The position numbers and the translations under genes are program-made. DNA of 64,000 bases, from NCBI GenBank assembly GCA_045636065.1, contig JAZTWW010000036.1, positions 1 through 64,000 of the forward strand, in the 5' to 3' direction. This document shows, piece after piece, positions 25,748 to 34,446 of the stretch. Numbering within the stretch: position 1 is the first letter of the stretch; each line of letters starts with the position of its first letter. A model generated the notes under the pieces. That model searched no databases, was not told the origin of the DNA, and saw nothing but the letters and a program-made list of their open reading frames with translations. This DNA comes from RGIG5050 sp045636065 (GTDB taxonomy: Bacteria > Verrucomicrobiota > Kiritimatiellia > RFP12 > UBA1067).

Positions 25748-26482
25748 TTACAGAATAGACACATACCCCAAGCCATCGTTGGAGTCTGCGGCACCTAGAA
25801 CCAGATGATCCAGAAAGCCAATTTCCAAGGAACGCGCGAGGCGTCTAAGCGTTTTCGTCAATGCCACGTCCTTCTTGCTGGGCGTCGGATCGCCGCTCGG
25901 ATGATTGTGTGCGACATAGATGTAACTCGCACTCCAGCGGACAGCATCCCGGAAGACCTCCCGCGCATAGACACGTGACGAATCAACCGACCCGCGGAAC
26001 AGGCAGATTGGCTCGCAAATCGGATGCTTCCGCGCGTTCAGCGGTAGCACCCAGAAGCATTCCTGTTCTTCCTGCTCAAGTGCCGCGGTCCGGAACAGGC
26101 GATAGGCCTCCCGTGCCGATGTCACCTTCATCAGACGAACCTCTTCCGGCTCCGGCCGTGCCGCCCGATACCCCAGCTCAAACGCCGCGGCAAGTTCCAA
26201 GCACTTCACATGCCCAAGGCCCAGGATCGGTTTCTCCTTGTGCTCGGCATTGTACTTCTCGATCCGTGCCTCGATTGTCCGCCAATCCGAAGTGACAAGC
26301 CGCTGGATGGACCCAAATGCCGCGATCAGCCGACGGGACAGTTCCATTACATCACATCCAGCCGAACCCGTGCGCAGCAGAATTGCCAATATCGCCTCCG
26401 ACGGGACCGAATGCGGACTGGCCGCACGCTCCATCTGCTCGCGCGGCTTCAGTTCCCCAGACTTCTTCTTGAAATTATTCAT
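25748..26482 (-). CDS. radC: RadC-family JAB-domain protein
   Basis: A 244-residue RadC protein: N-terminal helix-hairpin-helix-like part (SEAILAILLRTGSAGCDVMEL), then the JAB/MPN metal motif HNHPSGDPTPSKKD (about 191-204). By family it is frequent on mobile elements and in defence islands; its biochemical role is unsettled despite the DNA-repair name. The ATG overlaps the hsdR stop (TAATG), so it is the last cistron of the restriction operon and translationally coupled to hsdR, an unusual placement. Confidence 0.9.
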   Translation of the reverse strand: MNNFKKKSGELKPREQMERAASPHSVPSEAILAILLRTGSAGCDVMELSRRLIAAFGSIQRLVTSDWRTIEARIEKYNAEHKEKPILGLGHVKCLELAAAFELGYRAARPEPEEVRLMKVTSAREAYRLFRTAALEQEEQECFWVLPLNARKHPICEPICLFRGSVDSSRVYAREVFRDAVRWSASYIYVAHNHPSGDPTPSKKDVALTKTLRRLARSLEIGFLDHLVLGAADSNDGLGYVSIL

Positions 26483-29400
26483 TACGCTGCAGTATCCGGC
26501 AATGCATAGAAATAGTTGTAAACTTCTTCAAGCAACTCGTCCTGCACCTTCGGCGAAGCCAACGCATCCGGCAAATCGGCATACAGGACATTCACAATCT
26601 CCGTCCGCACATCCGCACAAGTCGATGCCTTATCCCGCCAGTTCTCGACCGTAGACACCAAGGCCCGAAGCCGCGCAAGCAGCTCTTTAGCCACGCCCTT
26701 GACCCTCTTCAAATCTGCCTGGGACAATTTCTCCTTCGACCTCAGGATGTCAAAGACCGCCAGCTGCTGGTTATCGTCCAGCTCCTCGCGGATATACCGC
26801 GCCTGTTCCTCGGTCACATCCTTCATGAGCTTTAGCAACTCCTGCAGGGCCTTTTCAATCGCCGCCTTGTCGTGTGCCTTATTGTACTCCTCGATAATCT
26901 CCTGCAAGGCCTGATAGTAGTTCTGGCAATGGGGGTTCTGCACGACCATGGACGAAATGACGTCCTCCGCCTTCTCGGACAGCTGCTTCAGAAGGAGCTT
27001 CTTGTACTTGTAACCCTCAATTGACTTCGCCATCCGCGAGAAGTCCAGCTTGCTCAGATCAAGCGCCACCTCATCGCACTTCTCGGCAACTGACGGCAAG
27101 GCGTTCTTCACATGGTCGCCGATGGTCTGCTGCAACTCCGCGAACAACGCCGTCAGGTCGGTCTTCTCCGCCTCACGGTGGTGCTCAATGTGCGAACGAA
27201 TCTCACGAATGGCGTCCCGCTTGGCGCGGATCGTATCGCTGAGCTCGTCCGAATCAATGAACTTGGCGATGTCGTCCATCTTATTCGCCACGGCAATGAA
27301 CGCCCGCGCGACATTATCCGGCGACGCCACCGCGTCTGCCGCGGTCTTCAGCATCTGCGGACGCGCCATCACATCCGCATCCAGCAACGCTTTGAGCCGG
27401 AAGCCATTGTCGGACAGCAATTTCACGTCCGCCGCAATCGCCTCTTCGTAATGCTTCAAGAGTTCTTCGATCGGCGGTAGCGGATTCTTCGGCTCTCCAC
27501 CCTCGCCACCGATAACGCCGGTGAAGTCGGCGAGCGCACGGCCCAACGCATCGATGAGCCCGATGTAATCGACAATCACGCCATTGCGCTTGCCCTCGAA
27601 CACCCGATTCGCCCGCGCAATTGCCTGCATGAGCGTGTGCGCCTTGAGCGGCTTGTCGAGATAGAGCGTTCCCAGACACGGCACATCAAAGCCCGTCAGC
27701 CACATCGCGCACACAAAGGCGACGCGGAACGGATTCTGCGCCTTCTTGAAGTCCTTCTCCAGCTCCTTGCCCGCGATGTCCCGCTTGTAGGGCTTGATGT
27801 CGATGCCGAATTTCTTGAAATACTCGACATCCCCCTGCTCCTGACTGATGACGAGCTCCATCCGCGTCTCTTTCATCCACGCGACACGCTCCTCCAGCTC
27901 TTGCTGGCGTTCGGCCGTCCGCCGCGCCTTCTTAACGGGATCCTTCGCCGACTCGTCCAGTTCCTCGGTGTACTTCTCCCACTCCGCGATAACGGCCTTC
28001 CACGTGCGATACGCCGCGACCTTGTTGACGCTCACGAACATGGCCTTGCCGCTCCGCCACCGCGCAGAGTAGTCCCGCACGAAGTCCTTCGCCTTGATCG
28101 CGATGGTCTCCGGCGCCATGTAAATCATGATCTTGGACTTGATGGCGTCATCCACCCGCTTGCGGTCCTGCGGATCGAGGTCCTCCTGCTCCACCGCCTC
28201 GATGAGCTCCTGGTTGATGGACGGCGAATCGATGCCAAGCTTGTTGACCCGCGTCTTGTAGAAGAGCGGCACGGTTGCATGGTCCTCGACCGCGCGGTTG
28301 AAGTCGTAGACGGACACATACTGCCCGAACTGCTTCTCCGTCAAGTCACCGCGCTGAAGCGGCGTTCCCGTGAACCCGATGCGCGAGGCATCCGGCAGGA
28401 ACCTGAGCATGTTGTCCGCGAAGATGCCGTTGTTGGTGCGGTGCGCCTCATCGGAGAAGATGACGATCTCATGGTCAGGATGAATCGGCGTCCATGTCGA
28501 GGAATTGAACTTGTGGATCAGCGTGAACAGGAAACGGTCGTTCCCCTCCAGCCGTTTCCGCAGCCGCTCGCCGGACGACGGCATGCACGATTTCGGAAGC
28601 GCATCGCCGAGGCATCCGCAGCTCGCGAACGTCCCGGCAATCTGCTCGTTCAGCTCGTCGCGGTCCGTCACGATCAAGAAGGACGGCGAACCGCCCGACT
28701 TGCGCAGGATCTTTCGCGCAAGGAACACCATCGAATAGCTCTTGCCCGACCCCTGCGTGTGCCAGAAGACGCCGATCTTCCCGTTCTTCTCCTGCCGCTT
28801 CAGATAACTCCGATAGGCATTATTCACCCCGAGATACTGGTGGTTGCGGGCGAACACCTTGAACATGTTCCCGTCGTTCGAATCGAAGAGGATGAAGTTC
28901 TCCACCAGATCGAGGAAGTTCGCCCGCGGGCACACCCCTTCGATAAGCTTCTTCAGCGACACGACCGCCTTGTCATCCTCGGCATGGCGCTTCCACTCCC
29001 CGAAGAACTCCCAGTCACTCCCGAGCGCCCCGATGTGCGTCTCGTTGCCGTTTGAGAAGACCAGCATCGCGTTGAAGCGGAACAGCTCGGGAATCGCGGC
29101 AAGATAGTCCTTGTAGTTCTTGTCGTATCCTTCCTTGTCCTTGTGGGACGGCTTCTTGAACTCCATGAAGAGAAGCGGCAGTCCGTTCACGAAACCGATC
29201 AGGTCGGGACGCTTCACGAATCCCGGCGCGGTCACCCACAGCTCGCGTACGCACAGGAACTCGTTGTTCGGTCCCGTCGGATCGTCGAAGTCGATCAGCT
29301 TCGCCCGCCGCTCCGCCTCGCCGTCCTCTCCGAATTCCTCATCCGTCACCTTCACGCCGTCCCGGACGAACTCATACGCCTCGGAGTTGAGCTGCATCAG

Positions 29401-29661
29401 CGACTTTCCGTGCTCGACGGTCTTCAGTTTTTCAATCGCCTCTTCAACCTGCGCATCCGTTATCCAGTCTCCGTTGATCCGCTTGAGTGCCGCCCGCACC
29501 GACCGCCACAGCACCGTCTCCGACTTGTCCGCCCGCCCGAGCATCCCGTTCGGTCCAAACGTCTCGGCATCATACGCCAACACGCTCGTCCACCCGACGG
29601 CCTCCATCATTTTCGCCGCGGGTTCCTGCACGATGTTTTGTTCGGAATAGGTCCAGCTCAT
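26482..29661 (-). CDS. hsdR: Type I restriction enzyme, R (motor-nuclease) subunit
   Basis: A 1059-residue HsdR. The N-terminal part holds the nuclease region (LWVTAPGFVKRPDLIGFVNG then LLFMEFKKPSHKD, the catalytic E-x-K pair), followed by the SF2 motor: Walker A GSGKSYSMVF (about 303) and DEAH box IFSDEAHRTNNG (about 402), then RecA2 (ALMQAIARANRVFEG-like) and a helical C-terminus contacting HsdM. It translocates DNA and cuts when the HsdM2-S complex meets an unmodified site. The start has GAGGTG. Coupled downstream to radC and four bases from hsdS. Full length, no frameshift seen. Confidence 0.97.
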   Translation of the reverse strand: MSWTYSEQNIVQEPAAKMMEAVGWTSVLAYDAETFGPNGMLGRADKSETVLWRSVRAALKRINGDWITDAQVEEAIEKLKTVEHGKSLMQLNSEAYEFVRDGVKVTDEEFGEDGEAERRAKLIDFDDPTGPNNEFLCVRELWVTAPGFVKRPDLIGFVNGLPLLFMEFKKPSHKDKEGYDKNYKDYLAAIPELFRFNAMLVFSNGNETHIGALGSDWEFFGEWKRHAEDDKAVVSLKKLIEGVCPRANFLDLVENFILFDSNDGNMFKVFARNHQYLGVNNAYRSYLKRQEKNGKIGVFWHTQGSGKSYSMVFLARKILRKSGGSPSFLIVTDRDELNEQIAGTFASCGCLGDALPKSCMPSSGERLRKRLEGNDRFLFTLIHKFNSSTWTPIHPDHEIVIFSDEAHRTNNGIFADNMLRFLPDASRIGFTGTPLQRGDLTEKQFGQYVSVYDFNRAVEDHATVPLFYKTRVNKLGIDSPSINQELIEAVEQEDLDPQDRKRVDDAIKSKIMIYMAPETIAIKAKDFVRDYSARWRSGKAMFVSVNKVAAYRTWKAVIAEWEKYTEELDESAKDPVKKARRTAERQQELEERVAWMKETRMELVISQEQGDVEYFKKFGIDIKPYKRDIAGKELEKDFKKAQNPFRVAFVCAMWLTGFDVPCLGTLYLDKPLKAHTLMQAIARANRVFEGKRNGVIVDYIGLIDALGRALADFTGVIGGEGGEPKNPLPPIEELLKHYEEAIAADVKLLSDNGFRLKALLDADVMARPQMLKTAADAVASPDNVARAFIAVANKMDDIAKFIDSDELSDTIRAKRDAIREIRSHIEHHREAEKTDLTALFAELQQTIGDHVKNALPSVAEKCDEVALDLSKLDFSRMAKSIEGYKYKKLLLKQLSEKAEDVISSMVVQNPHCQNYYQALQEIIEEYNKAHDKAAIEKALQELLKLMKDVTEEQARYIREELDDNQQLAVFDILRSKEKLSQADLKRVKGVAKELLARLRALVSTVENWRDKASTCADVRTEIVNVLYADLPDALASPKVQDELLEEVYNYFYALPDTAA

Positions 29662-29665
29662 GTGC

Positions 29666-30868
29666 TCACACCTCGATTTCCCCGCTCATCAACTTCGGCA
29701 ACAGCCGATCCCGCGCCTCGGTGAGCGTACGGATTTGGCTGCGCATCGTTTGAATCTGTAAAGTCATATTACCAAGAACAGTAAATAACTTACTATCAAA
29801 ATCACCCAATTGAATTTCGGAGTCAAGGAATTCGTCAAAGGCAAAATTATTGATGCCGTTTGCACCCGCGTTTTTAAACACCTTCATTTTCCCTGACGAC
29901 TGCAAATACTTGATATGCCATGCCAAAACAATTGACATTTGATTGTCTATCGGGCGCATGAACTTACAAAAGCTTGCGCATATCACAACATCATCAAACC
30001 AAGATAACATATCATCCGAGACAAGCAAACTTCTTCCAATGTTATCGATATTACCATTTGACAACTCAATGATTATATCCCCACTAATTAATCGTTTGGT
30101 CTCTATATCATGCTTAGAATGAACTCTCAAAGGAATAGAGCTCTTGTTACCATACGATAAATCGTCAATATCAGTTCCTCGAATAACGTAACCACATTCG
30201 GTAAACTTGCCAATACTATTTTCTTTACCCCATCCCCCATTGGCATAATGGCGCAAAATCTCCCAAATCCTCTTCTTCTCCCCCTTGCCATCCTTGAACC
30301 ATTCGCGATAGAGGCGCATGGCGGCCTCTTCCAGAAGCGCGATCTGCTTGCGGCAATTCGCAATCGCCGAATCGTAGTCGGAGAGTATCGCGACAATTTG
30401 CGACCTTACATTCTTCTCCGGCACAGGGATCTCTAAATTCCGCAATTGATCAAGTGATATGTATTGCTGACTTGACCCTCGAAAATTACCGCGCAGAGCA
30501 CCCTGTCCCATTGGGCTCGTCAAATAATAATAAAGCCATTTCGCTTTTTCCTCATCCCCGGACATTTTAAACAATGCAATATTCTTAATGGCATAATCGG
30601 GATCATCCTTAACAATGGCACATTCCCCAACCGTGCCAATCATCGTCATCAGAATATCCCAGCGATCAACTTTGCTTCTCTCGTTGATCTTCCTATAATC
30701 TTTTTCTGAAATCAAATAAGCATCTTCAACCCGAACAACACCCTGCTTCACAACCTTTGATGTCACTAGCGGCTTTCCTCCACCCTCTACAGATTTGGGG
30801 CTATCGTGCGTTCCATCGCGAACAGAAGCACAAAATTCAGCCGCCTTTTGCAAAACCCACTTGCTCAT
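29666..30868 (-). CDS. hsdS: Type I restriction enzyme, S (specificity) subunit
   Basis: A 400-residue HsdS with the usual two target-recognition domains (about 1-160 and 215-355) separated by conserved helices (VRSQIVAILSDYDSAIANCR and IALLEEAAMRLYREWF) and ending with RSQIRTLTEARDRLLPKLMS. The two helical spacers set the gap between half-sites. The recognition domains are visibly AT-rich against GC-rich flanks, a mosaic sign of recombination. The sequence does not tell the target. The ATG overlaps the previous stop (TGATG), with GGGAGG upstream. Confidence 0.93.
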   Translation of the reverse strand: MSKWVLQKAAEFCASVRDGTHDSPKSVEGGGKPLVTSKVVKQGVVRVEDAYLISEKDYRKINERSKVDRWDILMTMIGTVGECAIVKDDPDYAIKNIALFKMSGDEEKAKWLYYYLTSPMGQGALRGNFRGSSQQYISLDQLRNLEIPVPEKNVRSQIVAILSDYDSAIANCRKQIALLEEAAMRLYREWFKDGKGEKKRIWEILRHYANGGWGKENSIGKFTECGYVIRGTDIDDLSYGNKSSIPLRVHSKHDIETKRLISGDIIIELSNGNIDNIGRSLLVSDDMLSWFDDVVICASFCKFMRPIDNQMSIVLAWHIKYLQSSGKMKVFKNAGANGINNFAFDEFLDSEIQLGDFDSKLFTVLGNMTLQIQTMRSQIRTLTEARDRLLPKLMSGEIEV

Positions 30869-32625
30869 CACCGCGCCTCCCCGACGAGATGGTAGCCACC
30901 AGTCTTCTTGCTGCCGCGGTGCTCGACCTTTCCGGCCGCGATCAATGCGGCAAGGGCTCGCTCAACAGTGGCCTTGCTCTTGCCAACGCGCAAGACAATC
31001 TCCGGCTTGTTAATTCCCGGTCGCGATTTTATCGCCTCATTTATCGCCTCATTTATCGCCTCAGGGGATTTTATCGCCTCACCCTTTTGGCCAGTTTTTC
31101 GATAAGGCATCTGCTTGTCGTTACGCGACTGTATGATCTTGGCCTCTCGCAAGGTCGACAAAGCATTGTTGATGGTACGCAAGGCCATCCCCGTCCTCGC
31201 GCAAATCTGCGGAATTGTCACGCTTTTATCGGCAATAAGCTCGTGAAGCACGGTCTCAACATTCGCACGTGCATCCTTGCGAAGCTTTGGAAGACGAGCG
31301 AGCAGTTCCCCGATGTTATCCGCAGCTGTAGTGCCAATTATCGTCCAACCTGTGCCAGATAATCCGTGACCAGTGCCAGTTCTGTCCGAAGCAGTGCCAG
31401 TTCTTGCGGCAACAATGCCATTTCTTTGATCGGGCGTATTGACGCCTGTCCAATCTGGGCGCTTGAAAATGGTGGTGACACAACCGTATTCTTCTTTGAC
31501 CTTTGGTACGGGCAACCCCACCCTGACACATTCATTGGCAATCCGAGTAAGCCCGCGTCCCCATGTCTCGATGGATTTGCGCAGATACAGGACGCGCGCG
31601 ATTTTCTCATTCCGCGGTTCCGAATGTTGGATTGGCGGTGAATACAATCTGGCGAGGTTGAAATCTGACGGGAACTTCCCGGGGTTCTTGATTTCAACCC
31701 GGTCATCGTAGATGGCGAGGTAAATCGTTTGGCTGCGGTTTTCGTAGCTGCGATGGGCAAAGGCGTTCACCAACGCTTCGCGGAGTGCGTCCGCAGGAAT
31801 CTCCAGCTCTTCGTCTCGTTCGATCTTGCCGCTCGTCCATGCCGCCAGATTCAAATGCTTGAAGCAGAAAGCCATCGCAGCGTCTATCATCTTGAAGACA
31901 TTGCCCTGCACATGGGAATTGTCGAGGAACACCCGCTGATCAGTTCCCTTGAACCATCCCATCTTAATTTCGAGTTGCGGATAATCGATGCGATCCGCCT
32001 TCCCGAAAAGCACGGCGGCACCATTCAACAGAGTTCCATTCTTCCTCAGCTTGAAATGGTCGAGCAACGAGGCGGCGTTTTCGGTATCGACACTTTCATC
32101 AAGCCGCCCGACCCGCACCGCCTTTCGCGCCGTATCTCGAATGACATCCAAATCAAGATCGTCGAGCGACAGTTCCGGATTCGGCTGATCTTCCCATTCG
32201 CTCCTGAATCCACCCCTCGCAAGGAGCATCCGCTCGTACTCCTCCTGGCTCATTACAGTCGTTGAGGACTGCACACGCTTGTGCGGCTTTCCATCGTAGA
32301 TATAGGGCTTGCGGTTCCCGCCATCGACATGACACACGATGGCCGTATGCGTGTCGTCAATAGGAACATACGAAACCTCAATATCCGCCGCAGGCTCGAA
32401 CTTCTGAAATGCCTCGAAAAGATCGCGCTTTGTCGTATCGGCAATCAGCTGTCCTGTCAGTCGGCCCTTGCGTGTCACGCCGAAAACAACCGTGCCTCCA
32501 TCCTTGTTTAGAAACGCGCACAAAGTCTCGCAGGCGTCAACGCGCTGTCCGGTCGTTTCCTTGAATTCGACCGTCTCGCCTTCGCCCTGGGCAAGCAGAA
32601 TTTGCAGTTCATCTAATGTCTTCAC
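30868..32625 (-). CDS. AlbA_2 / GHKL-type ATP-binding transcription regulator in the restriction operon
   Basis: A 585-residue protein with a GTG start that overlaps the hsdM stop (GTGA). The order is: AlbA_2 (Schlafen-type) domain about 12-130 (GETVEFKET, CAFLNKDGGTVVFGV), a middle region, a GHKL-like ATPase piece (about 290-390; ADALREALVNAFAHRSY), a linker with heptad GT repeats (RTGTASD, RTGTGHG, SGTGW), and a C-terminal winged helix (ATVERALAALIAAGKV). It is often found between hsdM and hsdS in Type I loci (RloA-like). Function in the operon is not established; regulation or nucleic-acid binding is the likely role. A broken paralogue lies at 25009-25439. Confidence 0.85.
   Translation of the reverse strand: MKTLDELQILLAQGEGETVEFKETTGQRVDACETLCAFLNKDGGTVVFGVTRKGRLTGQLIADTTKRDLFEAFQKFEPAADIEVSYVPIDDTHTAIVCHVDGGNRKPYIYDGKPHKRVQSSTTVMSQEEYERMLLARGGFRSEWEDQPNPELSLDDLDLDVIRDTARKAVRVGRLDESVDTENAASLLDHFKLRKNGTLLNGAAVLFGKADRIDYPQLEIKMGWFKGTDQRVFLDNSHVQGNVFKMIDAAMAFCFKHLNLAAWTSGKIERDEELEIPADALREALVNAFAHRSYENRSQTIYLAIYDDRVEIKNPGKFPSDFNLARLYSPPIQHSEPRNEKIARVLYLRKSIETWGRGLTRIANECVRVGLPVPKVKEEYGCVTTIFKRPDWTGVNTPDQRNGIVAARTGTASDRTGTGHGLSGTGWTIIGTTAADNIGELLARLPKLRKDARANVETVLHELIADKSVTIPQICARTGMALRTINNALSTLREAKIIQSRNDKQMPYRKTGQKGEAIKSPEAINEAINEAIKSRPGINKPEIVLRVGKSKATVERALAALIAAGKVEHRGSKKTGGYHLVGEAR
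31028..31081 (-). repeat. 12-bp tandem repeat in the AlbA_2 gene
   Basis: tttatcgcctca occurs at 31028, 31040 and 31052, and again at 31070 after a six-base break, giving AINE/AIKS repeats in the protein. The 12-base period keeps the frame, so copy-number changes would alter linker length without a frameshift. Confidence 0.8.
31331..31435 (-). repeat. Five 21-bp units in the AlbA_2 linker
   Basis: The string gtgcca (one copy atgcca) begins exactly at 31331, 31352, 31373, 31394 and 31415, a 21-base (7-codon) period. It encodes GT-rich heptads between the ATPase and winged-helix parts. Frame-neutral. Confidence 0.75.
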
Positions 32626-34424
32626 AACCCCAGCCCCTTCAAGTTCTTGTCGATGGACTTCATAAGCGCGGCAGATTCGTCTTGCAGTTTCAACAGCTCG
32701 GCGTGAATCTCCTTCATGCGCGACTTGAAATCAACCGTGTCCTTTGGCGGCGGCGGAACGCCCACGTAACTGCCGGGGTTGAGCGACCACTTCTTTGCTT
32801 CGATGTCGGCAACCGCGGCAGATTTGCAAAGCCCGGGGGTGTCCTCGTAGGTTCCCTTTTCGCCGAACTTGGACACAAGCCAATCTCGCTCTGCGGCAAG
32901 TTCGTCGCGCTCTTTGCGGACGGCCTCGGCTTGCTCGGCTTTACGAAGAAGGTCTTTCTTCTCGTTCCGCCAACCCTTCTCCTTCGCCGCCTCGACCTTC
33001 TCTACCTCAGCGCGGAACTTCGCCGGATCGCCTGCCGCCTTCACCTGCAAATCAAGCGCGGAAAGCGCCGCCTTGTAATCCTCCAGCAGCTTCGCGTACT
33101 TCTCCTTCTCGCCGCGCCAGAGCCAGCGGATCGCCGAGATATTCCGAATCTGCCACGGCGTCCACTCGTTGTGCGTCGTGTCGATCACATGGAAGTAATT
33201 CCGCATGTCGAGGAAAAGCACCTCGTTCTTCCGCGTCGCCGGCTTCTGCTTGTCAAAGAACCAAAGCGTACACGGCAGCGACTTCGTGAAGAAGAAGTTG
33301 TTGCCGACGCTCAGCATTGAATCGACATGTCCCGACTTGACGAGCTTCGAGCGGATCAGCTGCTCGTTGCCGTCCGCATCGGGAGCGGATGCCGCCATCA
33401 CGAATCCCGCCTTGCCGGTCGCGTTCAGGTAGGAATAGAAATACTGGATCCAAAGGTAGTTGCCGTTGGAAACGATGTCGTCCTTGTTCACGCCTGGAGA
33501 GCCGAAGACAAGCCGTGGATCGTTCAGGACCGACTTGCCCTTCAATCCGTGACAGTTGAACGGCGGATTCGCCATCACGTAGTTGCATTTGCCGCGCAGA
33601 TGATGGGCGTCATTGAAGAACGTGTTCGCGCCCTCTCCGTAGGCGATCTTCGACGGATCGAACCCGTGCACGGCCATGTTCATCAGACAGATCTTGCCGT
33701 TCGTATCCGTCTTTTCCTGTCCGAAGAACGTCAACAGCTGGTTCGCGTTCCCGCCCGACTCCGAAACGAAGTCGCCGGACGAAATGAACATGCCGCCCGA
33801 TCCGCAAGCTGGATCCAGCACGATGCCCTTCTTCGGTTCCAGGAAGCTCACGATCAGCCGTACGATCGGTTTCGGCGTGAAGAACACGCCATCATCACTC
33901 GCCACCTGCGGTGCAAAGCATCCGAGGAAGTATTCGTAGATACGCCCGAACGCGTCATCGCCCAACTTGGAAATCTTCTCGTCCGCGAAGTTCCGCAAGA
34001 GCCCACGCAGCAAGTCCGGCGTCAGCTGATTGTAGGTCTTGGGAAGAACGCCCTTCAACACCGGCATCGCATCCTCAATCGCCTTCATCGCATCATTGAC
34101 CGCCTTGCAGATATCGGCATTCTCAGGGAGCCCCGTCAGATAGTCGTACCGCGCATTCTCCGGTACGAACATGGCGGACTCCTTGATGAAGTCATCCGCC
34201 CGCACCGGCCGCGGCACTCCATTCCGACACGGCCAGTTCTTCGACTCCTTAAGCTTCTTCTCAATCAGCCGGAACCGAAACGTCGCATGCCGCAGAAATA
34301 TGATGCCCAGTACCGGCATGTAATACATCTGCGATGTGAGCGACGACTCATTTCTCAGCGAGTCCGCCGTCTCCCACAGGCTCTTCTCCAACTCATCCAA
34401 CGATGTCTGCTGTTCAGTTGTCAT
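32622..34424 (-). CDS. hsdM: Type I restriction enzyme, M (modification) subunit
   Basis: A 600-residue HsdM, N6-adenine methyltransferase. N-terminal helical domain (1-150), then the SAM-binding motif DPACGSGGMF (about 203) and catalytic NPPF (about 286), C-terminal coiled-coil (about 480-520, KAEQAEAVRKERDELAAERD) that contacts HsdS. With HsdS it methylates the recognition site and with HsdR it forms the restriction complex. It is the first cistron of the hsd set. A 22-base gap separates it from the ATPase gene; no clear Shine-Dalgarno site. Confidence 0.96.
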   Translation of the reverse strand: MTTEQQTSLDELEKSLWETADSLRNESSLTSQMYYMPVLGIIFLRHATFRFRLIEKKLKESKNWPCRNGVPRPVRADDFIKESAMFVPENARYDYLTGLPENADICKAVNDAMKAIEDAMPVLKGVLPKTYNQLTPDLLRGLLRNFADEKISKLGDDAFGRIYEYFLGCFAPQVASDDGVFFTPKPIVRLIVSFLEPKKGIVLDPACGSGGMFISSGDFVSESGGNANQLLTFFGQEKTDTNGKICLMNMAVHGFDPSKIAYGEGANTFFNDAHHLRGKCNYVMANPPFNCHGLKGKSVLNDPRLVFGSPGVNKDDIVSNGNYLWIQYFYSYLNATGKAGFVMAASAPDADGNEQLIRSKLVKSGHVDSMLSVGNNFFFTKSLPCTLWFFDKQKPATRKNEVLFLDMRNYFHVIDTTHNEWTPWQIRNISAIRWLWRGEKEKYAKLLEDYKAALSALDLQVKAAGDPAKFRAEVEKVEAAKEKGWRNEKKDLLRKAEQAEAVRKERDELAAERDWLVSKFGEKGTYEDTPGLCKSAAVADIEAKKWSLNPGSYVGVPPPPKDTVDFKSRMKEIHAELLKLQDESAALMKSIDKNLKGLGL

Positions 34425-34446
34425 TGCATCACTTTCTCAAATTTGG

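Noticed and set aside
27637..29055. Plus-strand open frame of 472 codons opposite hsdR
   Set aside because: Antisense shadow of a full-length HsdR with all motifs.
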